Below are positions 8,184-16,617 of a DNA stretch of 64,000 nucleotides, in pieces (the first letter of the stretch is position 1; every line of letters starts with the position of its first letter). Under the pieces are notes generated by a model, which saw only the letters and a program-made list of their open reading frames with translations, did not search any database and was not told the DNA's origin. Both the position numbers and the translations under genes were made by a program. The stretch is taken from contig NZ_JAODLR010000007.1 in NCBI RefSeq assembly GCF_025960875.1, forward strand, positions 1 through 64,000. The letters are read 5' to 3'. Origin of the DNA: Crystallibacter permensis (GTDB lineage Bacteria > Actinomycetota > Actinomycetes > Actinomycetales > Micrococcaceae).

Positions 8184-8840
8184 ATGTTTACCGGAATCAT
8201 CACCGAGCAGGGCAGCGTGGAATCGCTCGTCCTGAACCCGGCGAAGGACAGCGCTGTCCTGACCATCAAGGCAGGGGAAGCGATCGCCGACCTTGAACTC
8301 GGCGGGTCCCTGGCCGTCAACGGCGTTTGCCTGACTGCCGTGGAATCAAAGCCGGGCGTTGTCAGCGTCGACGTCATGGGGGAGACGCTGACCCGGACCA
8401 CCACCGGTGAGCTCAACGCCGGCGCCAGCGTAAACCTCGAGCGGTGCGTTCCAGCCGGGGGCCGTATGGATGGCCATGTGGTCCAGGGACACGTGGACGG
8501 TGTCGGTGCACTGCTCGAACGCGAAAATATGGGCGACTGGGAGCGGTTGCGTTTCAGCGTCCCCTTCCAGCTCGCCCGTTACGTCGCCGAAAAGGGTTCC
8601 ATCGCGATCGACGGTGTCTCCCTGACGGTGACCACGGTTAGTCCGGTCGAGACAGAGGACGCCTTTTTCGAGGTGGGACTGATTCCCACCACTCTGGCCG
8701 AAACGAATCTGGGAGCCAAAGCCACCGGCGACAAGGTCAACCTCGAAGTAGATGTGCTTGCAAAGTACGCCGAACGGTTGCTGGCCTTCTCCCAAGCGGA
8801 CAAGGCTGCCGCCCGCCACGTAGCAGGAGCGCACTCATGA
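8184..8840 (+). CDS. ribE: Riboflavin synthase, alpha subunit
   Basis: This enzyme dismutates two molecules of 6,7-dimethyl-8-ribityllumazine to riboflavin. The 218-residue protein starts with the invariant MFTGII and contains two repeated lumazine-binding barrels, each with a V(N/S)GVCLT or (D)GVSLT motif and a GHVDG (about residues 100-108). It starts directly after the ribD stop and overlaps ribB by four bases. Confidence 0.97.
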   Translation: MFTGIITEQGSVESLVLNPAKDSAVLTIKAGEAIADLELGGSLAVNGVCLTAVESKPGVVSVDVMGETLTRTTTGELNAGASVNLERCVPAGGRMDGHVVQGHVDGVGALLERENMGDWERLRFSVPFQLARYVAEKGSIAIDGVSLTVTTVSPVETEDAFFEVGLIPTTLAETNLGAKATGDKVNLEVDVLAKYAERLLAFSQADKAAARHVAGAHS

Positions 8841-9535
8841 GCGCGGCAGTGGAACCCCGGATCCGGCTCGACGCTATCGAGCAAGCCATCAGCGCCATCG
8901 CGGCCGGCCGGCCGGTTGTGGTGGTCGACGACGAAGACCGGGAGAACGAAGGGGACATCATTTTCGCGGCTGATGCCTCCACGCCTGCCCTGATGGGCTG
9001 GACCGTCCGGTACACCTCGGGAGTGATCTGTGTCCCGATGACCGGCAGCCGCGCTGATGAGCTTGGCCTTCCGCCGATGGTTGAAGTCAACCAGGACGCG
9101 AAGGGAACCGCCTACACGGTTTCCTGCGATGCCGCCACCGGGGTTACCACCGGCATCAGCTCCACCGACCGTGCACGGACGGCGCAGGTGCTGGCGTCTG
9201 AACTGAGTACTGCCAGCCAGCTGCACAGGCCGGGCCATATCTTCCCGCTCCGGGCTGTCGACGGTGGCGTCCTGGCGCGCCGGGGGCACACCGAAGCTGC
9301 CGTTGATCTCTGCCGGCTCGGCGGCCGGTCCCCGGTAGGCGTGATCGCAGAGCTCGTGCACGATGACGGGGAAATGATGCGGCTGCCCGCGCTGCGCGAC
9401 TTTGCCAATGAGCACGGCTGCCCGCTGGTATCCATCGAGGACCTCGTCCAGTTCATCGCGGCGGAAGCAACGGGCCCACAAGCTAGGCAGTCCCTCCAGA
9501 CACGTGAACCCGCCGGACAGGAGGCGCACCAATGA
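8837..9535 (+). CDS. ribB: 3,4-dihydroxy-2-butanone-4-phosphate synthase
   Basis: RibB makes the four-carbon precursor of riboflavin from ribulose-5-phosphate. The 232-residue protein shows the metal-binding signature VDDEDRENEGD (about 34-44), the substrate loop RPGHIFPL and the RRGHTEAAVDL segment. In many actinobacteria this domain is fused to GTP cyclohydrolase II; here it ends with its own stop codon and the ribA start overlaps it (ATGA). No frameshift is needed to explain this, because ribA has its own N-terminal extension. Confidence 0.95.
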   Translation: MSAAVEPRIRLDAIEQAISAIAAGRPVVVVDDEDRENEGDIIFAADASTPALMGWTVRYTSGVICVPMTGSRADELGLPPMVEVNQDAKGTAYTVSCDAATGVTTGISSTDRARTAQVLASELSTASQLHRPGHIFPLRAVDGGVLARRGHTEAAVDLCRLGGRSPVGVIAELVHDDGEMMRLPALRDFANEHGCPLVSIEDLVQFIAAEATGPQARQSLQTREPAGQEAHQ

Positions 9536-10203
9536 CCACCAGAAACGACCCGTCGCCGGCCGCGGTGTCGGTTCCGCCGGCCTCCCTCGCGCAGGTGACC
9601 GGCGGTCCGGCCGTGCAGTTGCCCACGGCTTTCGGCTACTTCACGGCACGGGCATGGACCGACAGTGCCACCGGGGTGGAGCATCTGAGCATCACTTCGC
9701 CGGTGCGCCCCGACACCGCTCCGCTGGTTCGGCTGCATTCGGAATGCTTGACAGGGGATGTCTTTGCTTCCTTCCGCTGCGACTGCGGTGAGCAGCTGGA
9801 CCAGGCCCTGGCTTTGATTGCCGAACAGGGCGGCACCGTGCTGTATCTGCGTGGCCAGGAGGGCCGCGGGATCGGACTGGCCAACAAGATCCGTGCGTAC
9901 GCCCTGCAGGAGGACGGCGCAGACACGGTTGAGGCCAATGAACAGCTGGGCCTGCCGGTGGATGCGCGCGACTATTCTGCCGCGGCGTCGATCCTGCACG
10001 CCATGGGGCTGGGCAGCATCCGGCTTCTGAGCAATAACCCGGCCAAGAGCAGTACGCTCTCCGGCTATGGCATCAGCGTCGTGGAAATGATCTCCTCCGA
10101 AGTGCCGTCCCGGGAGCAGAACCTGCGGTATTTGCAGACCAAGCGGGATCGAATGGACCACCGGCTGGCCTTGCTTGAGGACCATCCGGTCCACCAAAGC
10201 TGA
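9532..10203 (+). CDS. ribA: GTP cyclohydrolase II
   Basis: RibA opens the guanine ring of GTP, the first step of the pyrimidine branch. The 223-residue protein carries the zinc cysteines C72, C83 and C85 (HSECLTGDVF, FRCDCGEQLD), the catalytic stretch GQEGRGIGLANKIRAYALQ and the RLLSNNPAK motif. About 30 unconserved residues precede the domain, as in a free-standing enzyme. It is the fifth gene of the rib operon. Confidence 0.95.
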   Translation: MTTRNDPSPAAVSVPPASLAQVTGGPAVQLPTAFGYFTARAWTDSATGVEHLSITSPVRPDTAPLVRLHSECLTGDVFASFRCDCGEQLDQALALIAEQGGTVLYLRGQEGRGIGLANKIRAYALQEDGADTVEANEQLGLPVDARDYSAAASILHAMGLGSIRLLSNNPAKSSTLSGYGISVVEMISSEVPSREQNLRYLQTKRDRMDHRLALLEDHPVHQS

Positions 10204-10235
10204 CAACAGCGGCACCTTCCCAGTACTGAAGATGA

Positions 10236-10258
10236 ACCCGCCGCCAATCCTGGCGGGT
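10236..10258 (+). other. Intercistronic hairpin between ribA and ribH
   Basis: The 87-bp gap between ribA and ribH holds a 7-bp stem (ACCCGCC at 10236-10242, GGCGGGT at 10252-10258) with a 9-nt loop and no T run. It may stabilise or process the mRNA; nothing else is seen in the gap. Confidence 0.3.
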
Positions 10259-10290
10259 ACGAACATGCACAGAAAGCAGAGAGTAGAAAC

Positions 10291-10776
10291 ATGAGCGGAC
10301 ACGGAGCACCGGTTATCGACGTCGCCGAGCTGAACGGCAATGCTGGTGAGCTGAAACTGGCCATCGTTGCAGCCAGTTGGCATACGCAGATCATGGACGG
10401 CCTGATCGACGGCGCCCTGCGGGCCGCCAAGGAAGCCGGCATCGCCGAGCCCGCGCTGGTTAGAGTTCCCGGCAGCTTCGAGTTGCCGGTGGCTGCTGCG
10501 CGGCTGGCACCGCACTATGACGCGGTGGTGGCCCTCGGCGTCGTTATTCGTGGTGGAACACCACACTTCGAGTACGTCTGCCAGGCAGCCACGGAGGGGC
10601 TGACCGATGTCAGCGTGAAAACCGGTACCCCGGTGGGATTCGGGGTCCTGACATGCGATACGGAGCAGCAGGGCCTTGACCGGGCCGGGCTTGAGGGTTC
10701 CAACGAGGACAAGGGCCACGAGGCCGTCACAGCCGCATTGGCGACGGCCGCCACCCTGCGCCGGCTCGGAGTCTAA
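10291..10776 (+). CDS. ribH: 6,7-dimethyl-8-ribityllumazine synthase
   Basis: RibH condenses the pyrimidine and the four-carbon unit to lumazine, and its subunits form hollow 60-mers or pentamers. The 161-residue protein shows the motifs [28 protein letters not shown] (with the catalytic histidine) and [11 protein letters not shown]. It is the last gene of the riboflavin locus and is followed by a strong hairpin. Confidence 0.97.
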   Translation: MSGHGAPVIDVAELNGNAGELKLAIVAASWHTQIMDGLIDGALRAAKEAGIAEPALVRVPGSFELPVAAARLAPHYDAVVALGVVIRGGTPHFEYVCQAATEGLTDVSVKTGTPVGFGVLTCDTEQQGLDRAGLEGSNEDKGHEAVTAALATAATLRRLGV

Positions 10777-10800
10777 AGGCCTCTGGACAAGGGCATTCGT

Positions 10801-10837
10801 CACATAGCCCGGGCCGGTTTGCGGCCCGGGCTATGTG
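10801..10837 (+). terminator. Strong stem-loop ending the rib operon
   Basis: A perfect 15-bp stem (10801-10815 with 10823-10837; CACATAGCCCGGGCC and its complement) closes a 7-nt loop. It lacks a T run, which is common for terminators in high-GC actinobacteria. Its right arm reaches to within 7 nt of the candidate hisE -10 box. Confidence 0.7.
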
Positions 10838-10843
10838 CTGGCG

Positions 10844-10849
10844 TAATCT
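10844..10849 (+). promoter_or_regulatory. Candidate -10 box of a leaderless hisE transcript
   Basis: TAATCT fits TANNNT and lies 7 nt before the GTG of hisE, so transcription would begin at or next to the start codon. The -35 area falls in the terminator hairpin of ribH and shows no TTGACA. Confidence 0.45.
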
Positions 10850-10856
10850 TGGGAGC

Positions 10857-11120
10857 GTGAAATCCTTCGAATCCCTTTTTGCCGAGCTGAGCGAGAAAGC
10901 GCAGACGCGCCCGGAGGGCTCGGGTACCGTAGCCGAACTGGACTCAGGTATCCATGGCATCGGGAAGAAGGTTGTGGAAGAGGCGGCCGAAGTATGGATG
11001 GCTGCGGAGTACGAGTCGGATGAAGCGGCGGCGGAAGAAATTTCCCAGTTGCTCTACCACCTGCAGGTCCTGATGATCGCCAAAGGCCTGACCCTGGCAG
11101 ACGTATACAAGCATCTGTAG
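10857..11120 (+). CDS. hisE: Phosphoribosyl-ATP pyrophosphatase
   Basis: HisE hydrolyses phosphoribosyl-ATP to phosphoribosyl-AMP, the second step of histidine synthesis. Starting from GTG at 10857 gives 87 residues, the usual length, beginning MKSFESLF. The all-alpha MazG-like fold shows the metal-binding [13 protein letters not shown] and [18 protein letters not shown]. An earlier ATG at 10833 lies inside the upstream hairpin and is unlikely. hisG follows after a 100-bp gap. Confidence 0.95.
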   Translation: MKSFESLFAELSEKAQTRPEGSGTVAELDSGIHGIGKKVVEEAAEVWMAAEYESDEAAAEEISQLLYHLQVLMIAKGLTLADVYKHL

Positions 11121-11221
11121 CGGGACACCGCGCCAGAGGTGTTCCGCCCAGCCTGCCCGGGGCAGTTTCCCCAAAACCGGCCGTAGTACGGCCAACCGAT
11201 CCTCTGCAGAAAGTCATCTTC

Positions 11222-12064
11222 ATGCTACGCGTAGCCGTCCCCAACAAGGGTTCCCTGTCCGAATCCGCGTCCGAAATGCTCACCGAGGCCGGATACCGGC
11301 AGCGTCGTGACAGCCGTGAGCTGGTCATGATGGATCCGGACAACGACGTCGAATTCTTCTTCCTCCGCCCGCGCGATATTGCCGTCTACGTTGGCAAGGG
11401 CACGCTGGACGTCGGTATCACCGGCCGCGACCTTTTCCTCGATGCACAGGTGGAAGCCGAAGAGCTCCTGAGCCTTGGCTTCGCCATCTCAACGTTCCGG
11501 TTTGCCGGCCCCGCTGGCGAATTCTCCGACGTGCAGCAGTTGCAAGGCAGGCGTCTTGCCACCAGCTACGACGGACTGCTGCAAAGCTATCTGACCGAGC
11601 GCGGCGTGGATGCCAAGGTTGTCCGGCTGGACGGCGCCGTGGAATCCTCCGTGCGCTTGGGGGTCGCCGACGCGATCGCGGATGTCGTGGAAACCGGAAG
11701 CACACTCAAGGCCGCCGGCATGGAGATCTTCGGCGAACCCATCCTCCGGTCCGAGGCCGTCCTCATCGGCCGCCGGGGCGAGGTGCCCGCGGGCCTGGAG
11801 GTCCTGATCCGTCGGCTCCGCGGCGTCATTGTCGCCCGCGAGTTCGTGATGATGGACTACGACATCCGCAAGGAACTGGTGGAGCAGGCTGCAGCCCTGA
11901 CGCCGGGCCTGGAGTCGCCCACCGTCTCCCCGCTGCGCGACTCAGAGTGGGTAGCGGTGCGCTCCATGGTCAGCCGCACGCAGACCAACCGGATCATGGA
12001 TGAGCTGTATGACCTGGGCGCCCGCGCCATCCTGGTCAGCACTATCCACGCCTGCCGCATCTGA
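11222..12064 (+). CDS. hisG: ATP phosphoribosyltransferase, long form
   Basis: HisG joins ATP and PRPP in the committed step of histidine synthesis. The 280-residue length identifies the long form, which has a C-terminal regulatory domain for histidine feedback and needs no HisZ. Motifs include the start [12 protein letters not shown], the PRPP loop [17 protein letters not shown] and the C-terminal region ending ALLVSTIH-like ([12 protein letters not shown]). No clear ribosome binding site precedes the ATG. Confidence 0.96.
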   Translation: MLRVAVPNKGSLSESASEMLTEAGYRQRRDSRELVMMDPDNDVEFFFLRPRDIAVYVGKGTLDVGITGRDLFLDAQVEAEELLSLGFAISTFRFAGPAGEFSDVQQLQGRRLATSYDGLLQSYLTERGVDAKVVRLDGAVESSVRLGVADAIADVVETGSTLKAAGMEIFGEPILRSEAVLIGRRGEVPAGLEVLIRRLRGVIVAREFVMMDYDIRKELVEQAAALTPGLESPTVSPLRDSEWVAVRSMVSRTQTNRIMDELYDLGARAILVSTIHACRI

Positions 12065-12078
12065 TCGGGAAGTACAAA

Positions 12079-12849
12079 GTGTCTGTAGCAATCCGCGTCA
12101 TTCCTTGCCTTGACGTCGACGCCGGCAGGGTAGTCAAGGGTGTCAACTTCGAAGGCCTGCGCGACGCCGGAGATCCGGTGGAACTGGCACACCGCTACGA
12201 CCGTGCGGGGGCCGACGAACTGACCTTTCTGGACGTGACAGCCTCCTCCGGGAACCGCGAGACGACGTTCGACGTCGTTGCGCGCACCGCGGAGGAAGTC
12301 TTCATCCCGCTGACGGTCGGCGGGGGTGTCCGCAGCGTCGCCGACGTCGACAGGCTGTTACGCTTCGGTGCCGACAAGGCTTCGATCAACACGGCAGCGG
12401 TGGTCCGTCCGGAAGTCATCGATGAGATTACCAACCACTTCGGCTCGCAGGTTTTGGTGTTGTCGCTGGATGCCCGGCGGACAGCTGATTCCTCGGTGCC
12501 TTCCGGCTTCGAGGTCACGACGCACGGCGGCAGGCAAGGCACGGGCATTGATGCAGTGCAGTGGGCCAAGGAAGCCGCCGACCGTGGGGTAGGGGAGATC
12601 CTGCTGAACTCCATCGACGCCGACGGCACTAAAGAAGGTTTCGATCTGGAGATGATCCGTACCGTGCGTGCCGCGGTGCAGGTGCCGCTGATCGCCTCAG
12701 GCGGCGCAGGCAAACCCGAGCATTTCCCCCCGGCCGTGGCGGCCGGTGCCGATGCCGTCTTGGCCGCGTCCGTGTTCCATTTCGGACCCGACGATGCCAT
12801 CGCCCAGGTGAAGGACGCAATCCGCGCTGCAGGGTACCCCGTCCGCTGA
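12079..12849 (+). CDS. hisF: Imidazole glycerol phosphate synthase, cyclase subunit
   Basis: HisF, with the glutaminase HisH, makes imidazole glycerol phosphate and AICAR. The 256-residue TIM barrel has the catalytic residues in [14 protein letters not shown] (first aspartate) and [14 protein letters not shown] (second aspartate), plus [14 protein letters not shown] is the start, after GGGAAG. hisH, hisA and hisB are not next to it, so the histidine genes are dispersed in this genome. Confidence 0.96.
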   Translation: MSVAIRVIPCLDVDAGRVVKGVNFEGLRDAGDPVELAHRYDRAGADELTFLDVTASSGNRETTFDVVARTAEEVFIPLTVGGGVRSVADVDRLLRFGADKASINTAAVVRPEVIDEITNHFGSQVLVLSLDARRTADSSVPSGFEVTTHGGRQGTGIDAVQWAKEAADRGVGEILLNSIDADGTKEGFDLEMIRTVRAAVQVPLIASGGAGKPEHFPPAVAAGADAVLAASVFHFGPDDAIAQVKDAIRAAGYPVR

Positions 12850-12867
12850 GACCGGACACGTCCGGAG

Positions 12868-13512
12868 TCAGGGACCGATTTCGGCGCTCTGCAGCAATGC
12901 GACAGCATCGGGCTGGCCTTCGAAGGTTACGAGGGCGTGCTGGGTACGGCCATGGGCGTGCATGAGCAGTTCCCCCGGCTCTCCGACGATCGCTACCGAC
13001 ACCGAGGCACGCTTCGCAACGTGCCGGGGGCCATCGGGGCGCACCAGGACAATGCCCAGATCAACTCCGCGATACAGGAGAGCGGCCCGTTTGATTAGGT
13101 CGTCCCACAAGGCGTTGGAGTATTCCTCATCCAAGGCGCGCGGTGCCCATCGCGTGGTGGCACGCCTGACGTCTTCGGTGTGCACGAAGTACTCGATAAG
13201 GTTTGCGGCAGCATCGACCGATTTGAGCTTCAGCGGCGAGAGCCGGGGCGGGCCGGCGCGGAAGGCCTTCACCAATTTGCTGTAGCCCGCTGTTCCGCGC
13301 GATTTGTCCGCCAGCTTCCGGGTGGCTTCGTCTGAAACCTTGGACAAGGGCTTGAATGCCATGCCCAGTTGGGCCGTCAACCGGTGCTCGCGCAGATACA
13401 GATGTGCTGCCAGGTCGGCAGTCCGCCAGCCTTCACAGAGCGTGGCGGAGTCCGGGCCGGCTGCTAGCAGAGTCTCGGCCAGAACTTCACGGGACGGGTC
13501 AACGAAATGCAT
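12868..13512 (-). CDS. TIGR03085 family metal-binding protein
   Basis: The 214-residue protein begins MHFVDPSREVLAETLLAAG, the usual opening of the actinobacterial TIGR03085 family, and belongs to the mycothiol-dependent maleylpyruvate isomerase/DinB helical-bundle superfamily. Likely metal histidines lie in DLAAHLYLREHRL and IEYFVHTEDVRR. Its substrate is unknown; by family it may be a mycothiol-dependent transferase. It is transcribed against the his genes and shares a divergent promoter region with hisI. The ATG at 13512 was chosen because a TAGGTT box lies 8 nt upstream; an in-frame ATG at 13530 would overlap that box. Confidence 0.85.
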   Translation of the reverse strand: MHFVDPSREVLAETLLAAGPDSATLCEGWRTADLAAHLYLREHRLTAQLGMAFKPLSKVSDEATRKLADKSRGTAGYSKLVKAFRAGPPRLSPLKLKSVDAAANLIEYFVHTEDVRRATTRWAPRALDEEYSNALWDDLIKRAALLYRGVDLGIVLVRPDGPRHVAKRASVSVAIVGEPGELLMHAHGRTQHALVTFEGQPDAVALLQSAEIGP

Positions 13513-13520
13513 CAATCCTG

Positions 13521-13526
13521 AACCTA
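13521..13526 (-). promoter_or_regulatory. Candidate -10 box, leaderless TIGR03085 gene
   Basis: On the minus strand TAGGTT lies 8 nt before the ATG at 13512, matching a leaderless TANNNT arrangement. It forms a divergent pair with the hisI box about 85 bp away. Confidence 0.4.
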
Positions 13527-13607
13527 GCATGAAGCGGCCATTTTTGGGCCGCTCATAACGTTGTGTGGCCTCGTTGCCGGGCGGCAAACGGCCCACTGCC
13601 GAAGCAC

Positions 13608-13613
13608 TAGACT
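13608..13613 (+). promoter_or_regulatory. Candidate -10 box, leaderless hisI-trp transcript
   Basis: TAGACT is followed by exactly 7 nt and the hisI ATG at 13621. The transcript would begin at the start codon and run through hisI into the trp operon. A GAAGGG also precedes the ATG, but at only 1-2 nt, too close to act as a Shine-Dalgarno. Confidence 0.45.
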
Positions 13614-13620
13614 TGAAGGG

Positions 13621-14058
13621 ATGTCCTCCCAGCCTGAATCCCCGAATGTATCCTTGGCCGGCGCCGGCAGCGAAGTCCTGCCCTCCGCCGTTGCAGACCT
13701 GCTTAAGCGCGACGCAGCCGGCCTCGTCGCCGCCATCATCCAGCAGCACGACACCGCCGAAGTGCTCATGCTGGGCTGGATGGATGACGAGGCGCTGCGC
13801 CGTACGCTCTCCTCCGGGAGGGTGACCTTCTATTCGCGGTCACGCCAGGAGTATTGGCGCAAGGGCGATACATCCGGGCACGTGCAGTGGGTGAAATCCG
13901 TGGCGCTGGACTGCGACGGCGATGCCCTCCTGATCCAGGTCGATCAGGTCGGCGCAGCCTGCCATACAGGCACCAGGACCTGCTTCGATGGCCGCAGTGT
14001 CGACGTCGTTGTTGGAAACCGTGCCGAAGAAGAACCGCTAGCGAAAGAAAACAAGTAA
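13621..14058 (+). CDS. hisI: Phosphoribosyl-AMP cyclohydrolase
   Basis: HisI opens the purine ring of phosphoribosyl-AMP, the third histidine step. From the ATG at 13621 it has 145 residues, with the family core [33 protein letters not shown], the metal-binding [11 protein letters not shown] and the zinc cysteines in [12 protein letters not shown]. Its stop TAA overlaps the trpE start (TAATG), joining histidine and tryptophan synthesis in one transcript, as is usual in actinobacteria. Confidence 0.96.
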   Translation: MSSQPESPNVSLAGAGSEVLPSAVADLLKRDAAGLVAAIIQQHDTAEVLMLGWMDDEALRRTLSSGRVTFYSRSRQEYWRKGDTSGHVQWVKSVALDCDGDALLIQVDQVGAACHTGTRTCFDGRSVDVVVGNRAEEEPLAKENK

Positions 14059-15629
14059 TGCAGGACCTTGGTGTCATCAGCCCCACGCTGGAGGAGTTCC
14101 GCTCCCTTGCCCGTGACCGGCGGGTTATCCCGGTCTCCCTCAAGGTGCTCGCTGATGACCAGACACCCATCTCCCTTTACCGCAAGCTCGGCGGCGGGCA
14201 GTCAGGAACATTCCTGCTCGAGTCCGCTGCAGTGGGCGGAGTCTGGTCCCGCTACTCGTTCATCGGCACCCATTCCAAGGCCACGCTGACCAGCAAGGAC
14301 GGCCAGGCACACTGGCTGGGGGAGCCGCCGGCCGGCGTGCCGCTGGACGGCAATCCGGTCGAGGCGCTGCGGCAGACGGTGGAGGCGCTGCGGACGGAAC
14401 GATTTGACGGGCTTCCGCCGTTAACGTCCGGACTCGTGGGCTTTGTGGGCTGGGAAGCAGTGCGCCGTTGGGAAAAGCTGACAAGCCCGCCCGAAGAGGA
14501 CCTGCCGCTGCCGGAGCTGGCCATGTGCCTGGTTACGGATATGGCCGTCCACGACAACGCCGAAGGCACCGTTACCCTGATCGCCAACGCCATCAACTTC
14601 GATGGCAGCGACGAGCGGGCGGACGACGCCTGGCGCGACGCGGTGGAACGGGTCCGCCGGATGCTGGGCCAGCTCAATGAGCCGCTGGCCCAGCAGATCT
14701 CAGTACTGGAAAACAGCGCGCTGTCGACCGATGAACTGATGGATTCCGTCACGCACAGCTGGGCCGAGGAGCAGTACCTGGCGGCGGTCGACCGGGGCAA
14801 GGAAGCGATTGTCGACGGCGAAGTCTTCCAGGTGGTGATTTCACGCCGGTTCGAAACGGAGTGTTCGGCCTCGGCGCTCGACGTCTACCGGGTGCTGCGC
14901 AACCTCAACCCGAGCCCCTATATGTACCTGTTCAGCCTGGAGGATGCCGACGGCAACGCGTACTCCATCGTCGGGTCTTCGCCCGAGGCGCTGGTCACGG
15001 TGACCGGGGACGAAGTCATTACGCACCCGATCGCCGGATCACGCCCCCGCGGCAAAACGGTGGAACAGGACAGGGAGCTCGCTGAAGAGCTGCTCGCGGA
15101 CCTCAAGGAGCGCGCCGAACACCTGATGCTCGTGGACCTGGCCAGGAACGACATCTCGAAGGTCTGCGATCCGGGAACCGTGGATGTCAGCCAGTTCATG
15201 GAGGTGGAGAAGTTCAGCCACATCATGCATCTCGTTTCCACCGTGGTCGGCAGGCTCTCCGATGATAAGTCTGCCTACGACGTGCTGGCCGCGACGTTTC
15301 CGGCAGGCACGCTCTCCGGTGCGCCGAAACCGCGGGCCCTGCGCCTGCTTGATGAACTCGAACCACACCGACGCGGCATCTACGGCGGCGTAGTGGGCTA
15401 TCTGGACTTTGCCGGCGACATGGACATGGCTATTGCCATCCGTTCCGCCCTGCTGCGTGATGGCCGCGCGTATGTTCAGTCGGGCGGCGGAATCGTGGCG
15501 GACTCGGATCCCGCCACCGAAGCCATCGAATCCGTAAACAAGGCCGCCGCTCCGCTGCGCGCGGTGACCTTGGCCACTCGGCTGCATGCCGCCGATCCGG
15601 CAGCAATCGTCACCGGTGAAGGCAACTGA
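14058..15629 (+). CDS. trpE: Anthranilate synthase component I
   Basis: TrpE turns chorismate into anthranilate with TrpG, the first step of tryptophan synthesis. The 523-residue protein has the feedback-site motif LLESAAVGG near residue 54, the chorismate-binding domain with PIAGSRPRGKTVEQD, DLARNDISKVC, VEKFSHIMHLVS and FPAGTLSGAPKPRA, and the C-terminal QSGGGIVADSDP. The start overlaps the hisI stop. An upstream extension of the frame would lie inside hisI and is rejected. Confidence 0.97.
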   Translation: MQDLGVISPTLEEFRSLARDRRVIPVSLKVLADDQTPISLYRKLGGGQSGTFLLESAAVGGVWSRYSFIGTHSKATLTSKDGQAHWLGEPPAGVPLDGNPVEALRQTVEALRTERFDGLPPLTSGLVGFVGWEAVRRWEKLTSPPEEDLPLPELAMCLVTDMAVHDNAEGTVTLIANAINFDGSDERADDAWRDAVERVRRMLGQLNEPLAQQISVLENSALSTDELMDSVTHSWAEEQYLAAVDRGKEAIVDGEVFQVVISRRFETECSASALDVYRVLRNLNPSPYMYLFSLEDADGNAYSIVGSSPEALVTVTGDEVITHPIAGSRPRGKTVEQDRELAEELLADLKERAEHLMLVDLARNDISKVCDPGTVDVSQFMEVEKFSHIMHLVSTVVGRLSDDKSAYDVLAATFPAGTLSGAPKPRALRLLDELEPHRRGIYGGVVGYLDFAGDMDMAIAIRSALLRDGRAYVQSGGGIVADSDPATEAIESVNKAAAPLRAVTLATRLHAADPAAIVTGEGN

Positions 15630-16243
15630 TGGCTGACCGGACCGAAGTGAAGCCGCCGTCGAGATGGCAGCGCAAGAGCACCGTAGTGATGGCCTCCATC
15701 CTGGCCTCGCTGGCTGCCTTTGGCGCGACTACCCAGACCTGGCTCAACGTGAGGCTGCCGCAGAGCACGGTGCAGACGCCGGACTTGAGCGTGGCCGGCA
15801 GCGAGGCTGCCATCGCGGTCACGGCGCTGGCTCTGGTAGGACTGGCCGCGGCGCTGGCGGCCTCCATCGCCGGGCGGATTGCCAGAATTGTCATTGCGGT
15901 GCTGCTGGCGTTGGCCGGAACCGGGATCGCACTCTCCAGCTACCAGGTGATAGCGGATCCGACCGCTGCAGCCTCAACCGCCATTGGTGAGGCCACCGGA
16001 CAGGTCGGGCAGGCCGCGGAAATCACATCCACTGTATTTCCCGTACTGGCGCTGTTGGCGGGTCTCCTGATGGCCGCTTGCGCGGTATGGCTGGTCCTTG
16101 CCGGCCGCCGCTGGCAGGCCAGCAGGAAGTACACCAGTGCAACCGCTCGGCGGGCGGACGGTTCGCCCTCCGACCGCGGCGGTCCGGTGGACGAGAGCGA
16201 CAGCTGGGACCAGCTCAGCCGGGGCACGGATCCCACAGACTAG
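15629..16243 (+). CDS. Trp biosynthesis-associated membrane protein
   Basis: The 204-residue protein matches the actinobacterial Trp_oprn_chp family (TIGR02234/PF09534), always found in trp operons. It has about four membrane helices (near 20-38, 58-80, 84-104 and 134-156), including the family phrase TTQTWLNV, and a charged cytoplasmic tail. The function is unknown; its location suggests a role in tryptophan or precursor transport. ATG overlaps the trpE stop by one base (TGATG). Confidence 0.88.
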   Translation: MADRTEVKPPSRWQRKSTVVMASILASLAAFGATTQTWLNVRLPQSTVQTPDLSVAGSEAAIAVTALALVGLAAALAASIAGRIARIVIAVLLALAGTGIALSSYQVIADPTAAASTAIGEATGQVGQAAEITSTVFPVLALLAGLLMAACAVWLVLAGRRWQASRKYTSATARRADGSPSDRGGPVDESDSWDQLSRGTDPTD

Positions 16244-16333
16244 GGGACCGGGCAGGCCTAAAGTCATAGTGGCCGGTCCGCTGAAAATCAATGGCAGAAT
16301 ATAGGCAGTACCGTTTCTTCAGGGAGTTAGATA

Positions 16334-16615
16334 ATGGGCAATCACGCCACCGTCACCGAGAAATCATCCAACGAGCAGGCCGTTTCCAGCATTCACGACG
16401 AAGTCATCGGCCATGGAAACAGCCCGGCTGCCTGGACCTGTGTCCTGATCATGATCGTCGGCAGCATTGTCTCCGGTATCGGTTTCGTCATGGCTTCGCA
16501 ACTGGTTTTCTGGGCCGGCGTTGTTGTCATGTTCATTGGCCTGATCGTTGGCTGGATCATGAAGAAGGCTGGCTACGGAGTGGACGGCGACAAGCTTATG
16601 AACAGCGGTCACTGA
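16334..16615 (+). CDS. HGxxPAAW family membrane protein
   Basis: The 93-residue protein carries the family signature HGNSPAAW (27-34), followed by two membrane helices (about 35-55 and 60-77) and a short charged tail. The family is actinobacterial, sits between the Trp-operon membrane protein and trpC, and has no known function. A good Shine-Dalgarno (AGGGAG) precedes the ATG. The 90-bp gap before it may hold a weak internal promoter, but I cannot assign one. Confidence 0.88.
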   Translation: MGNHATVTEKSSNEQAVSSIHDEVIGHGNSPAAWTCVLIMIVGSIVSGIGFVMASQLVFWAGVVVMFIGLIVGWIMKKAGYGVDGDKLMNSGH

Positions 16616-16617
16616 GA

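Noticed and set aside
9112-10803. A 563-codon open frame on the minus strand across ribB, ribA and ribH
   Set aside because: It lies wholly opposite conserved rib genes, and its translation has low-complexity Arg/Gly/Pro composition typical of a shadow frame.
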